Origin: Zonotrichia leucophrys gambelii
Lineage: Eukaryota > Chordata > Aves > Passeriformes > Passerellidae
Length of the DNA: 64,000 nt
Assembly: GCF_028769735.1 (NCBI RefSeq)
Contig: NC_088173.1
Location: 20,090,038 to 20,154,037 of the forward strand
Direction of reading: 5' to 3'
The translations under genes and the position numbers were made by a program. The notes beneath the pieces are model-generated. The model did no database searches. It saw only the letters and a program-made list of their open reading frames with translations, and was not told the origin of the DNA. Position 1 is the stretch's first letter, and every line of letters begins with the position of its first letter. Shown in pieces: positions 41,950 through 54,938 of the stretch.

Positions 41950-43826
41950 GTTTTTATTTTTATAAAAAAAGGTCAGATTTATTAGTGCCAATGTATGTTC
42001 ATAGAAGGAAACAAAAACTAAGCTAATTTGAGTAGCAACTTACATCAAAGGATATCAAAATAATATTTCTTGTAAGTGAAACATAATACTTCATTTAAAC
42101 TTGATTTTTGCAAACTAGAAGTCCTTGTTATCTGTCTATGAAGCCTTTAAAGAAAAGTTGCTACAGTCAAACAGGGTCCTGATAGAACTTGGCACATAAA
42201 GAAACAATTCCATATTCACCCATACAATACCTCTCACTCTCCTGGAGCACTCATTCATACAATACTTACATAATGCATATACATTATGACTAGAGCCATG
42301 TACGGCCTAAAGCACATAGAATATCTCAGTTCTAAATGTAACATATCTCTACATCAAAAGCAGGTCTCTGTATTTACAGCAGATGATCTCTCTCTGCAGA
42401 TGGGGCTTTTGCTTGAAGATCCTTTTGTTAGTGTATGCTAAGATGCTCAAGATGTCAAATTATTTATCAAATTAGGAGTGTATCTACAGGAAGATCTGTC
42501 TGATTGTGTGCGAGGATTCTAAGGCAATAATAGTAGTTGTTCCACAGGAATAGCACTGCCGTTGCAACCCACTTTCCATCGGAGCAGTAAAGCCTTCCTT
42601 CTCCAGATGCAGCCAGGTATAGTGAGACATTCATGATCTGCAAACTGTTGGCTCAAAAGTCTAAAACTTCTTGGTTTTTTTTTTTTTAATGTTCATGGAA
42701 TAGCACCATAGAAATTCACACTTGATATCAAAAAGATCCTGGGTCTGTTGTTTCATTCTGCTTTTTTCACCATCATGGATAGTCTTGCTCTTAGGAAAAA
42801 ACCTAACAAAAACCTCTTTGGGAAACTTGTCTTTTGGACACTACTGCAGCCTCATTTCTGAGTAACTGAATCCAACAAATAGCTCATTCACAAAAAGGTC
42901 CAAAGAAATAAAGCTTAGCAGTGGTTTCAAATGTACTGCTGAAAAAAATTCAGTAGGAGGAGTTTCAGATGATCCTGGACCATTTCTCTTTTTCATGGAT
43001 ACAGATTTTGATTCAGGACAGGTTTTTATTTCAGTCTCTTTCTATATTCAGTGCAAAATAAGAGCACATCATCGGAGATAGCTTACTTAACCAGTAAACC
43101 AAACATTTTCAGATGCTTACACCATTAAAATTCAGTCAGCTAGTGATTGGTCACTAGTGATGACTGATGTAACAGTTCAGACTTCTCAGTCATTAGTTAA
43201 ACAAAATACTCTATAGATCAGTTATGTTTCAGAAGTAGGATTTTCCAGTTTCAAAACACTGATAACCTGATATGGCAGGTGAATTTGTAAAAAATACAGA
43301 ACAATACAGGAAGGCCTTCCCATTTTGTATCTTCTTCCAAGTCTTTGTACACACCGTATGCAGGATTCAAAGTCAAAGCAACTAGGTAGAAGGACAGTAT
43401 TTGAGTGTGTGACCTAAAAGAGCTTCTTTTCCTTCTAGACACCATACAATTGTCAGAGAGAAGAACGATCTAGAGGGTCACTTCCCCTCAATGAAACTGA
43501 TTGAATCCACACGCAGGGTTCTAGCAAATACTGGACCATGAACAAAAGCTTTTCTTTCTCCCTGCATGCCAAGTTCTTTCACAAGCTCTGCAGAGACAGT
43601 CAAGTATGGAGCCTGCACATCGTCCTCTTGACTATTCCACTGGGATAGGTGATTTTCTTCTTTTATTTTACTTCAGTCTCTGGTATTATAAGTCAGCATT
43701 TCAACTGAACTTATATTAATCATTTGTGCTAATAACTTCAGTTTTTAAAAAATTGACACGCCTTCCTTCCTTTCACTGTGTGTTCTTTGTTTCTCACTCT
43801 TTTTTTCTGGCATGGAGGTTCTTGTG
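41950..43826 (-). other. TLL1: Probable TLL1 3' UTR with several candidate poly(A) signals
   Basis: No coding sequence follows the TAA stop on the minus strand. AATAAA on the minus strand (tttatt on the plus) is found about 160 nt past the stop at 43662-43667, about 800 nt past it at 43025-43030, and in a cluster about 1.85 kb past it near 41950-41980. Use of these signals, and therefore the UTR end, cannot be decided without transcript data. AATAAA is common by chance in DNA this AT-rich. Confidence 0.35.
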
Positions 43827-43961
43827 TTATTTTTTGGTGTGCACGCTATCTGGATATTTTATACTTCTGTATCGTATATGAAATCCTTTCTTGTTGATTG
43901 TATCATCAGTGTGAAAGTGAAGTAAAAGAGATTCTCCTGCTGAATAAATTTCTTCTGGTGG
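43827..43961 (-). CDS. TLL1: TLL1 last coding exon: end of CUB5, C-terminus and stop
   Basis: This short exon encodes 44 residues and a TAA stop at 43827-43829. It starts [13 protein letters not shown] directly after an ATTTTAG acceptor at codon phase 0, which matches the phase of the previous donor. [17 protein letters not shown] is the conserved end of CUB5, with TDD supplying the acidic calcium-site residue. The tail [12 protein letters not shown] ends in the basic HTKK typical of TLL1. The intron before it is about 1.6 kb. The exon should continue into the 3' UTR at lower coordinates. Confidence 0.92.
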   Translation of the reverse strand, partial: PPEEIYSAGESLLLHFHTDDTINKKGFHIRYRSIKYPDSVHTKK

Positions 43962-45596
43962 CTAAAATAAATAAATAAAAAGAAAAAAATTATCTGTCCA
44001 CTCTGTGTATTCATACACTATTTTTCTCCTTATTTCTCTTTTCCTGCTGCACTTCATCATGTAATTCCACTGTGTCTCATACAATGCCATCTGACATCAT
44101 CAGACAGAACAGTTCTATCTCATTGTGCTCTCACTTATAGGCTAGAGGCAGACTGAGGAAATCCCTAACTCCTAGTTTTTCTCTAGTTCTGCTGGAGAAA
44201 GAAAGTGACTGGGCAGAACCATATATAATATTCTAAATTTGGATAAAAAATAGAGGCCAATACCTATTTTCTATCTTATTCTTCACAGCCTTCACAATGT
44301 CCTATTTTATTACTGAAGCATATTTATCAGAATTATCAGCTGAATTACCAAATCCTTCTTCTAAAGTTGAGAAGGTGGTAATAAGTACTAACATATATAT
44401 TTTTCCCATTCCAGTTTGGATAATTTTGCATTTTATTTTCAATAGATTTTCTATTTAATTGTATCTATCCTATGTGGCATCTGAAACCATTCATTTACAT
44501 CTTATCAGAACCAAACCACCACCAATGCAAAACCATTCCACCCCAAGCCCCCAAAAGAAGAAAATAATTCAGCCCATTTTCTGGTTTGCTGCCCTTCTGC
44601 TTGTAAAATACAGTAACAAAAAAATATTGTTTTGTGTGAATGAGTAGATTTTAGACTCAGCTGTAGCATTTCCCTTAGAATATATCCCCTACAATTCAAG
44701 TGGAAGCACCTTTTGTGCATCATTAATTAGTGTTCAAAAAGGCACTAAAAGGATTTAAGCCAGTTTACAGGTAACTTGTCTGAGTGACTAAGATGTTTGA
44801 TCTAGCTCAGAGGCTGAAAAAAGTGACACATAATTACTTAAGAGCTCCTGTCATCTTATATAGTCTTTGAAGCCTTTTATCTAGGCAAAGAGTATATGTA
44901 CAAAAGTGTGCCTGCACTGGCACACATATAAAGAATTGAAGAGGACTTGTGGGATCATTGCACCAGTTTTTCCAAGGCAGGCAGCCAGCAGACCAATGCA
45001 AGTCTAAAATGAGAAATAGGATACAGCCTTTTCAGGGTGTCCTCTCGCCAACTTCCTCCATGTCTTATAGTTAAAATGTGCCAGAATGCATATAGGATTT
45101 CATGGCTTTCTTAAGGCCCATATTAATCACCCAAGTTAGGAGAATATTTTTTTTCCTAAAATCAGACTTAAAAGTCAATGAGCATACTATAAATACTTCC
45201 CAGCTGCCCCTCCTACTTTAAAATGTGTATTCTTTCCAATTCAAAGAACTTTAATGTAATAATTTTCAACACTGCTGCATTTCCCTCTAATATAAGGAAA
45301 AAAAGTTGCTAACTTTTCTTTGTGTGCTGATAAACATGCCACTGCCAGCTTCTTAAATGTTAACTTAACACTATAATACTTTGGACAAAAAATACGTGAG
45401 AATTTATTAATGAAAATATTTTACTACTACTACAAGCCTGCAAATTTATCCATTAAAATATGAAGTAGATAATCTAGTACCTTTACTATAAGGCATTGTA
45501 ACTGAATTTCATGACCCTTACCTTCCTCTGCCTTGTCTTTCTTATTCTTTTTGTAGAAATGAAAAATAAAAAAACCATTTCTACCTATTTACTTAC
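43962..45596 (-). other. TLL1 intron between the two CUB5 exons
   Basis: About 1.6 kb, starting with GTAAGT and ending with TTTTAG on the minus strand. It is AT-rich with no recognisable repeat family or gene. The short open frames inside lack any domain signature. Confidence 0.85.
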
Positions 45597-45847
45597 CCCA
45601 GACCCACAAAATCGACCAAGTCTCACTGCTGTCTTATCATGACCATCAAAAAGCTCCACGTAGTCGTAGCCACAGTCTGCCTCTTCCTCAACCTCGAAAG
45701 TCTGGAACATCAACTCGACGCGGGCGCCGCGCTCGGCCACCAGCAGCCAGTCGCAGTCAGCCTGCACCGGGTAGTTGTTATCACCAAACTGAGCATGTGA
45801 GTACAGGTCCTTGGGCTTCAGTTCAGCTTTCAAACGACCACCACACT
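45597..45847 (-). CDS. TLL1: TLL1 exon: first three-quarters of CUB5
   Basis: A 251-nt exon that, with the carried-over G, encodes 84 residues from ECGGRLKAE to RFCGSG. All four CUB cysteines are present (ECGG, ADCDW, ADCGY, RFCG), together with the YDYVELFDG calcium-site motif. [11 protein letters not shown] is a hallmark of tolloid CUB5. The acceptor is CCATTTAG and the donor GGG|GTAAGT falls between codons. The middle of the exon is far richer in G+C and CpG than its surroundings, with seven CpG between 45716 and 45735, although the protein there (ERGARVE) is ordinary for the family. Confidence 0.95.
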
Positions 45848-47414
45848 CTAAATGGAGGGGGGAAAAAAAGATGAAGAAGTTTATTCAGTGCAAATTTGTG
45901 CTTTCTCTTCATAGATGCGCAGCCACATTCAGGCTGTGTGCAATTTAATGTCGCAAGCAGGTTAATCAAACAAGCTGAGAGAGAAGTACTACACAGTATG
46001 ACTAGAACTACATCATTCCGAGTTTTCTTATATAAATTCTCTTTTATAACTAGAGAGACTTGAACATAGCTCATAATTTTCAATTGAAAGACAAAGACGG
46101 GGAACACCAAAGGAATGTGGCTTAAGCAGTACGACAGTCTTTGAGTAGGCGCTGGAAAGATTCCTGTGGCCAGCAAAACAGTTGCTGTAAGGGTATCCAC
46201 ATTTCAGTGGTGGTGTTTCCGCAGGAGTTAATGACACTGTTTGCAAGTGATAGGGGAGGATCAGATCCAGCACACTCATAGGCAGTGATTGAATGCAAAA
46301 CTTTTTTGTTTCACAGTAGGGTGAGCTTTAACCATAACATGGCACCTGGAGAGCCAGCTCAATACTAAACACCACTGCAAAGCTTGCTGCCTTGTTTGCT
46401 GTGCAGTTCATGAGCAGGCCTTTCTCTGTAAAAGAGTGGGTCAGGAGAAAGCTGCTGCTACCAGATAAAGTCTTGTATCTGAAAGGCTGTTCTTGAGGCA
46501 AGCCTTTGGCAGGAGATCCATGCCTTTTGTCAAAACCATTATTTTAGCATAAATGTCTATTTGTATGCGGTTGCAAAATGGATGTGGGGCTTAGAGCTTG
46601 TTTATAACTGTTCAAAGAGTTCAAAATTTAAATATGAATTAGCTCTAGTGTAAAGGTGAATAAGGTGCAAAACAAATAAGTAACAGTGTCATTAGAACTC
46701 AATGAAGAACAGATGAAAATTGTACTTAAGAAAAAAAAAGCATTGTTTCCGATATGCACCATATTTCCAAAAGGTGGGTGCAGGCTTTGTTACTTTACAT
46801 GTACGAAGATTTCAATGCAAACAGAATAATTTTGTTTTTGTTTCTCATCAGGAACAAACAATCTCTTACAGCACTTGATAAAAACATCAAGTGCAAATGA
46901 GCTTGAACAAAATACTGAGAATCACAAGTTTAGATTTAATTTTTATAAATAAATAGATAATTTTACCTGCATTTAAAAATATGTAGATATTATTGATTGA
47001 TCATTTTAGAGTAACTTGAAACAAAGAGCAATATTCAAATCTTTCTAAGCTTTGGTGAAGAGACACTTTGAATTTTACTTCATGGACTCCACCCACGCTA
47101 AACATGACCAATTGCACTATTATATTGCAAGGAGTCACATTTCAGCTAAGAGTTTATAACACTAATGACCAAATCCTTACTTTTTAAAAAGAGTGGTTTT
47201 TTTCTCAATAGGGTAATGAAGGAATAAAACCAGGAAATATAATTTATAAGTAATTCATTATGCATGAATATTTCATAATGAAATTTCTTTTTTTTTGCTC
47301 TTAAAGAACAAATAAGAGCACATGATAAAACATTGGCAAGAAAGATACTTCAAACAGTTATTTCTCATTGATATTCTAATTTACTGATTTTTCTCCCTAT
47401 TCTGAATTTCATTT

Positions 47415-47482
47415 GGGGTTTTTGTTGTTTTTTTGAGGGGTTTTGGGGTTTTTTTGTTGAGGGGAAAGGGGTTTTTTTTGGG
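47415..47482. repeat. G-tract cluster in T-rich low-complexity DNA
   Basis: Five GGGG runs (47415, 47437, 47445, 47461 and 47468) and one GGG run (47480) are separated by T-rich spacers on the plus strand. It lies in the intron between CUB4 and CUB5, on the template strand of TLL1. A G-quadruplex is possible from the sequence alone. Confidence 0.8.
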
Positions 47483-49889
47483 TTTATTTTTTGTTTGACT
47501 GGACTCTTGCCAACATTAGGAACATCTCACTGCCTCAGACACCAAACAGCTGCAAACAAGACAACATTTAATGAACTGTCTGCATTCTTTCCCTCTGCTT
47601 GCTACAGAGGATAGAAGCTTAAAGGAAAGTTGTAGCCATACAGCCACAGAAAATGGCAATTCCTCTTCCCCTGCCCTTCTCTCACAGATTATAGCCTCAT
47701 AATTTAGAACAGAAGTTACAAGCCAAATTTTCAGGTTCTTAAGTATTAAGCTGTAGTTTCAGAAGCCTACACTTAGCCTGCCCAGCAAGGCTCTGCACTG
47801 GGACACAGGGACAGGCACAGAGCAGAGCTGTGCAGCACTGCCTGCTTAGCCTTGCTGCTGGAGCTGACCCACTGTGGTTTCCATTGTGCAGGCACAGCTG
47901 TCCTGCTGTAGGCAGGTGTTTGCTCCTGACTGCAAGGAATATGTCCAACTTGTAAAACCGTGGTTATCTGGTACCTTCAGTGAAAGACTCTAGATCATCT
48001 AAGGCACAAAAACCCTCTCATGTTTCATTACCTTTCTGGTGACTTTGAGGCTTCTTTCAAACATAAGAACAAACTGAGCAGTAGTTTCCTGATTGTTTAA
48101 CAAGCCAGACAGTTGGGAAAAGCTTAAACCCACTCCATCTGAACTAATGAAACAAGATTATAAATTTGATTCAACACTCCTATACTGAATTACTATAGCT
48201 ATTTTGGAAGCAACACAGGCATCTAAACTGAGTGACATCTGAGATATCCAGATTTGTTTGAGACATCCTCCCAGCATTGACAGATACGAATAGGACCTAC
48301 AGTAGATCTGCAACCTCCTAGAGCAGTGGCTGGAAGCCAGGCACCATAAATGAAACTGTCCAGAAGAGAACTAGATGCCTGAGTTAGGGCAGACAGATGA
48401 CTCCCTGAGCAATGATGTTTAATGTTCTGTCAGGAGCATTTTTATGAATTCCTCTTGGATGGGTTTTGCCTTTTCTGAGAGGGGAAAATATGACAGAATC
48501 TCCTTCTAAAACTGTGTTGCACTTTCAAAACAGCATTTTATAAGTTTTGCTCCACCCAAGGAAGCCTTTCTAGCCAGTTTATTTTTAAAGCTTTACTGTA
48601 TTTGCTGCTACATTTTTATCCTGTTTTCTGAAATATTAAATGGAAATTTTGAAATCAGATAGCACATCAAGCCAAAAAGCATCATAGAAGGGAAATCATC
48701 ATTGACAGCATCCACTGGAATAATAAGGGGCCATTAAATGATGAAGATGCCAGGAATGCAGCAGCAGAGACAGCTCTGGGCACAGAATCCAGCTACTCAT
48801 TCACTGCTGTTATGTTACAGCAGTCCTTTCAGTGAGTGAGTTTTGCTAACACGTTAGAAGTGACAGGAGCAGCTTCCTCAGCACTCCCTGTCTGTCTGCA
48901 CAGGTATACAGGATCAAACACAACCTTGTCTGCTCCCATTGCACGCCATCAACCATTTTCTCCCAGACAAGATGAACGAAGGGAATACAATCCTCTGCCC
49001 ATGCACTTATTAGGTATCTGCTCATTCACATGTGGCCACAGCACAGGGGTAAAATTCTCACAGAGTTCTCACAGAGTCTGTGTTTGGCTCAAGGCTGGAG
49101 GAGGAGAGTGTGGACCTGAGCTGTCCCTCATTCAAACACTATCTCCAGGTACATGCCAGAGATGAGGGGTCATGTCTGTGCAACAGCCACTGACAGAAAT
49201 AAATGCCCTCTCTTAAGGAGGCAAACTTGGTAGTTTTTTATAGCATTCTTAAAATCTGGGTAGATTTTATTTTTCTCAGTTTCTCAGAAAAGCACATGCT
49301 TGTCCATGCTATAAACGTTTTTATATTTAAGGCACATAAAATTCGGCAGGTCATAGCAAGACTTGCAATCTTTAGAATGCAGGGAGTGTACATCTGAACT
49401 TTGTTCACATACTGATTGCTTCAGTTCTGCAAACTGAAAGTGAGGACAATAAATGAAACAGCAGTTTTACCATACCTGATCTAGCAAGAGTTCTGACCTT
49501 TAATTATATACCCTAAGGTAATTAAAAATGGGTAATTATTACTTCTATCAAAATTTTCATCTAAGGGAAAATGTTACTGTAGTAGGGAAAGCAAAACATT
49601 GCATGCTTGTAAAACAGGATTTTTCACAAGGAAAACAAACTGAGTTACAGGTAGCTAAACTGTTCACTTTCAAGGCCCAGAGCATAAAGATTTCATATAC
49701 TGTTGTCTACTGTCTTTCTCAGAAAGGGAAATTAAATTACTAAAGATTTTGAATTATTCAGAACAAATCAAAAGGAAAAACAAGACAAAATGCCAGCACT
49801 GATATATATGAGGATTTTTTAGCTGAGCATTACACATCAACTTGATGGATATTTTGGGTAATATCATATTACACTAACCTTGTAATATT

Positions 49890-50025
49890 GCAATTACATT
49901 ATTATATATTATATAGATAATATATTATTAATATAATTATATGTATCTATAATAAATAATATTATATTTTATGTAATATATATCATTATATATTATTAGA
50001 TTTTATTACAATGTAATAAAACTCA
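49890..50025. repeat. AT-only low-complexity tract
   Basis: About 135 bases that are nearly all A and T, with many tatat and attat steps. It is a degenerate AT repeat in a TLL1 intron. Confidence 0.85.
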
Positions 50026-50835
50026 CTACCTTTATAATTCTATTCACAACTATTGCCTGTCATTAAAACTTATCTCCTAGAAGATATATTTATGAACTAT
50101 TTTCTGAATTATTCATTTCCTGGATAAATAAGAATGAACTCTGGAAGGTAAAGACAGACATTATAATTGAAGATTAAAATAAACGTCAAAATGCCCCAAA
50201 TCCCCTTGTTTTACTGCAGGCACTGGATGTTCAGAGGTTCAGCACTAGAGGCCACTGTAAGCCAAGCAACATCAGGGGAAAAATGTTTACACTGAAAATG
50301 TCCCAAAAACTCTATAAATGCAATTACAAACCACTGTTTCCAACTTCAATGACTTCTGCCAAACAAGAAAATTGAATGGTAAATATTATATTATACATTA
50401 TATTCTAAAGGTCCTAAAAAGTCTTTAATGTTGTTTTTTCCTTATTCTTCTTTGGTTTGTCTTTCCTTTTAAGCACTACAGGAAAGAAATATCTGTTTAT
50501 ATGAAACCCAGATTTTTGTTTAAGTTAGAACAGGAAAGTAATGGAGGTGCATCACATGTCTCAGTTAAGTGTTGTCATTACAAATGCAGTGAAAAGATAT
50601 TCAATATTTTATGATCTCAAGTCATGAATCCTGAGGAACCTCATTTCTTATTTGACTCTGTTTCAACACCTTTTAATTTCTCACCTATGAGGGAGAGACA
50701 GGGGAGAAAGGAATATCTAAAATATTAGAGAATACTTTCTGCAATCTCAGACTTTTCCTACTGGGTTTAAGGCCTCATTAGATACAGCTGTTACATCTGC
50801 GAATTCATCCCACTCCTACCAATGGTAAGTTATTA

Positions 50836-51075
<240 letters not shown>

Positions 51076-53938
51076 CTAGGGGAAAGAAAAGCAAAATTAC
51101 ACATTGTGGGACTGTATTTTCACGGTACATACTTATATATGTTAACATGTTGTAGAATACAAGGAAGCAGTAAAAATGACAGATTTAACATTACTGCTTC
51201 TACAAGCCTGTAGAGTTGAATAACATATTGATCTTATTGAAGTTTTATTGGAAAAAAAATTAAGACACTGAACTTCAAGAGTGCATCATCCTTCATACAG
51301 AAAGGGATTAGCATCTTTATAACAACTACTACCTATAAGAGAATATTAAATCTAGAATACTACTGCCTTTCTGCTAAATTTGCACTGTTTTTAGGATTAT
51401 TCCAAATTTCACAGAGCATTCAAAACAGCAAAAAGTCAGAAATTACTATTCTTTGCATTGTTGAGGATTGATTGAAACATCTGCAAAGTATAATGGGTCC
51501 CCCCCTGCCCTTTTCTAAAACCTACATCACACTGCAACTAAAGCCTCTGAGAATGACTTTTCCACATGAAGTTTTATGGATGAAAGTTGTATTTTCTAAT
51601 CTATTATTTAGAAATTTTTTTTCCTATTCTTACAACTTAATGATGTTTCAGGCTTCACCCTTCATGCCAAGGTCACATTTTTACTAGCAAAAGCATTGTG
51701 AGAAACAACAAAATTGTGTTAATTGTTTGTTGGAACAAACTTCAGGCATTTCCAAAAAGTGTATGCCATGCCTGACAGAAACTGTTAACACACATACAAC
51801 TAATACCCACATTTCAGATCTGGAAGACTATCTTCCAAGACTAGAATGATATAAATGAAGTTATTTCAAGGGGACATCTAAGATTTTTCAGATAAGACTT
51901 TTTGACCAGGGCTAAATTTCAACAACCCCAAAGCTTAATATCTGGTAATTTCTCCTCATGTAAACAGTGTGAAGGCAATATACATCTTTGTGAATTTTGT
52001 ATGGAGTAAGCAACAATTTAAAGTGGAATTCAAAATATATTTTGTTCAACAAAACAGCATAAAACCACCAAGTACACATGCTTTCATGAGCAGTCATGTA
52101 GCTGATTGTTTATGAAAATAAACCCCAGAAGGCCCCAAAGAAAACCCCATAACCCAAACAGAATAGAATTAAGAAAAGGAATAAAACTGAACTATCAAAT
52201 ACCAAGCAAATATCACAATTAAGCATTCTGTCTGGTACACAAAAACAAATCTGACCTACCAAATCACTTGTGGAACCCTGAGAGTGTGAAATGCAATGGT
52301 AATTTATATTGAAAGCTGACCTAAAGAGATAACACAATTTTTTTTTCCCCCAGAGAACGTCAATACTCAGAATAGCGCTTATTTTATGTGAAGAACTGTG
52401 TGATGCAGCGAATGCAGGTTCATTTCATGGTGAAAGTTTGGGGTTTACATTACGGGATTAAAACTGCAGAGGCAATGAAAACAGCCGTACAGCCGTCACT
52501 CCTGCTGCTCTTAAATTGTGGTCAGCCATCCTACTTTTATGATGCCAACTATGTGTTGTCATTCATACCAAAACAAAATCTGATGGATTAAGAAAACCCC
52601 AGAAAGCTGAGAGACTGTGTCTCGGTAAGGGAGTTACTTAAACACAGTGTTGAATCAAGCCAACTTGGAATCTATGGGAGCAACAGGCATGATCCAAGAG
52701 CAGCCTGCAGAAATTCATTTTTTTAGAGGAAAATTAGATCTGTTTTGTTCACTTCTCACCAGCATGAAAAAACCCCCAACAAAACCAACCCTCTCCAGGA
52801 AGTATATCTCATTATGAACTGCAAGGCACACCTATTATTTTTAATCTTTGACTTCTCACTGGGAATCCCAAGCCTGCAGAAGCACAGTACATGTTATATT
52901 GGGTCACTCAAACATGGCCAGAAAAAGTCCTAAATCTTTTGTGGGTATAGCAATCTATTCTAGCAATTCCAAAGAGAATGCAAAGAAAACTTGCTTTTTA
53001 AAGGAAAATCTGATCTTAATGCGCATAGTCCTTTAAAATCAAAAAATGTCTGATATTTTAAAATACCAAAAGACAGTCTAAGTTTTTTAAAGGTCAGCCA
53101 GTTCCTTGAAGGTTTGAAAGAGGAGAACTGACATAAACTTCCCTTAACCAAAACTCAATAGTTGTTGCCAACAGAGTTCACAAATGATCTAATTAAGTTT
53201 GTAGTATAATTAAATCACACCCTCTCTTCCTGGGACAAATACTTTTGAATTCCTCCCCCACCATGACTATTTTAACTCCATGTGATATGTCTCCTTAGTG
53301 GGAATGGTACTCAGAAATGTTACATATAGCTTCTGACCACCCAGCCCTTTCTATCTGCAGCACTCAACCAAGTAGATACGTTGGTGGCACTTATGGACAG
53401 CTGCCTGGAGGGGACACTTAAGTCTGTCTCTTACAAACATCCGGCTGATTAGCTCATGGAAATTAGTCTCTCTGCTATGCACATTTTCAAAGCCATCTTT
53501 ATCTATATGCTTCATTTAAAAGTTCTGAAGTGCATACCCTTTTTTTTCATAGGCCTTTTAATTGCACCAAATACTTGAATTTAGCCCTTTCAGGAAGACA
53601 CTTTTCAATGGTTAGCAGAGTGAGGGCAATCACAATAAAAGATTAGTTTCCATACATACACCCCATCTTGAAAAAGAAAGCACAGCCTCACAATTCTTGT
53701 GGTTTGTTATCATGAAGTAATCAATCCACTTTATCAATTTGAACAAGAAAACTATGAAAATTAAACTTAAACACTGTGTGAAAGAAAAACTAATCATCCA
53801 ATGTGGAATTATGGTGTTAATATTATTGACATGGGACCTTGCTGTACTGCACAACTTAAAGATATTGAACACACAGAATTTAGTAACTGACCCTACTGGT
53901 TTGCACAGAAGAGCAGATCTCAGACCCTAAGTCATGGA

Positions 53939-54014
53939 GTTGAAAATTCTATTGTTGAATTGTTCTGTTGAATTAAAGTAATTCTGTTGAATTGTTTTCT
54001 GTTGAAAATTCTAT
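53939..54014. repeat. Degenerate gttgaa-type tandem repeat
   Basis: The 14-mer gttgaaaattctat occurs at 53939-53952 and 54001-54014, with several gttgaatt units between them. It looks like a decayed local expansion. Confidence 0.75.
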
Positions 54015-54399
54015 GTAGTAAAATTCTGTATATTTTTGCAGTTCCATTGGCAAAAGCCAATTTAAAATATCTTTTCTTTCTAAAGTAGACCGTGGAATAT
54101 TTGGCTGAAGATATTGGAATGTTGGAATTTTGCCTGCTGTGGGTATAAGTATTGGAAAAGCTTTTACAGTAACATGCCTATACCTGGCTGGCTTTAGTTT
54201 ATTCAGCCAGTACCAAGACCACTTGCTCAGAAGCAGCAGTAAGAAGGCTGCTTGATTTAGAAACCTATTTTTTAACCCTTGGAATGGACAGAGCATGCAC
54301 ATCACTCATTCTCCACCACCACCATGCCTTCCAGTACAGTTCAACTGTTTTACTTTTGGCAAACAAGGATCAATACACAATCCCATATCAGCACCATTA

Positions 54400-54938
54400 A
54401 TAGGAGTGGTTTAATCCCAGGCAGCAGCCAAGCCCCACACAGCTGTTTGCTCACTGCCCCACCAGTAGGACTGGAGAGAGAATTGGAAAGATGAAAGATA
54501 GAAAACTTGTGGGCTGAGATGAAGACATTTTAATAGGAAAAGCAAAAGCAGCTCACACAAGTAAAGCAAAATAAGGAATGAATTTGCTGCTTCCCATGAG
54601 CAGGCAGGAGTTCAGCCATCACAAGCGCTCCACCACCATTCCAAATACCATCCCCTTCCTCCTTCTTCCCCCAGTTTGATATCCTGAGCATGACGTCTAT
54701 GGTCTGGAATACCCCTGTGGTCAGTTTGGGCCACCTGTCCTGGCTGTGTCTCCCCCCAGCTTTCTCTGCAACCCCAGCTTCATTGCCACCAGAAAAAGCC
54801 TTGGTTCTGTGTAAGCCCTGCTTAGCAATAGCAAAAACATCTCTGTATTATCAACATTGTTCAGCACAAATCCAAACCACAGGCCCATACCAGCCACTGT
54901 GAACAAAATTAATTCTACCCCAGCCAAAACCAGGACAA
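54400..54938 (-). mobile_element. Avian endogenous retrovirus LTR (solo), copy 3, in TLL1 intron
   Basis: A near full-length copy of the same LTR family as at 15.6-16.2 kb. On the plus strand it runs from ggtttaatcccaggcagc near 54406 to aaaaccaggaca at 54938. The LTR sense is the minus strand, the same as TLL1. A CRE-like tgacgtct is at 54691-54698, the TATA region next to it is degraded, and a minus-strand ATTAAA is at 54528-54533. There is no internal retroviral coding sequence. Its position inside an intron in sense orientation means its promoter or poly(A) remnants could act on TLL1 transcripts, though nothing here shows that they do. Confidence 0.82.

Noticed and set aside
45823..46200. 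A 125-codon minus-strand frame next to a TLL1 exon
   Set aside because: It lies in the intron upstream of the CUB5 exon, reads the exon's start in the wrong frame and has no domain signature.
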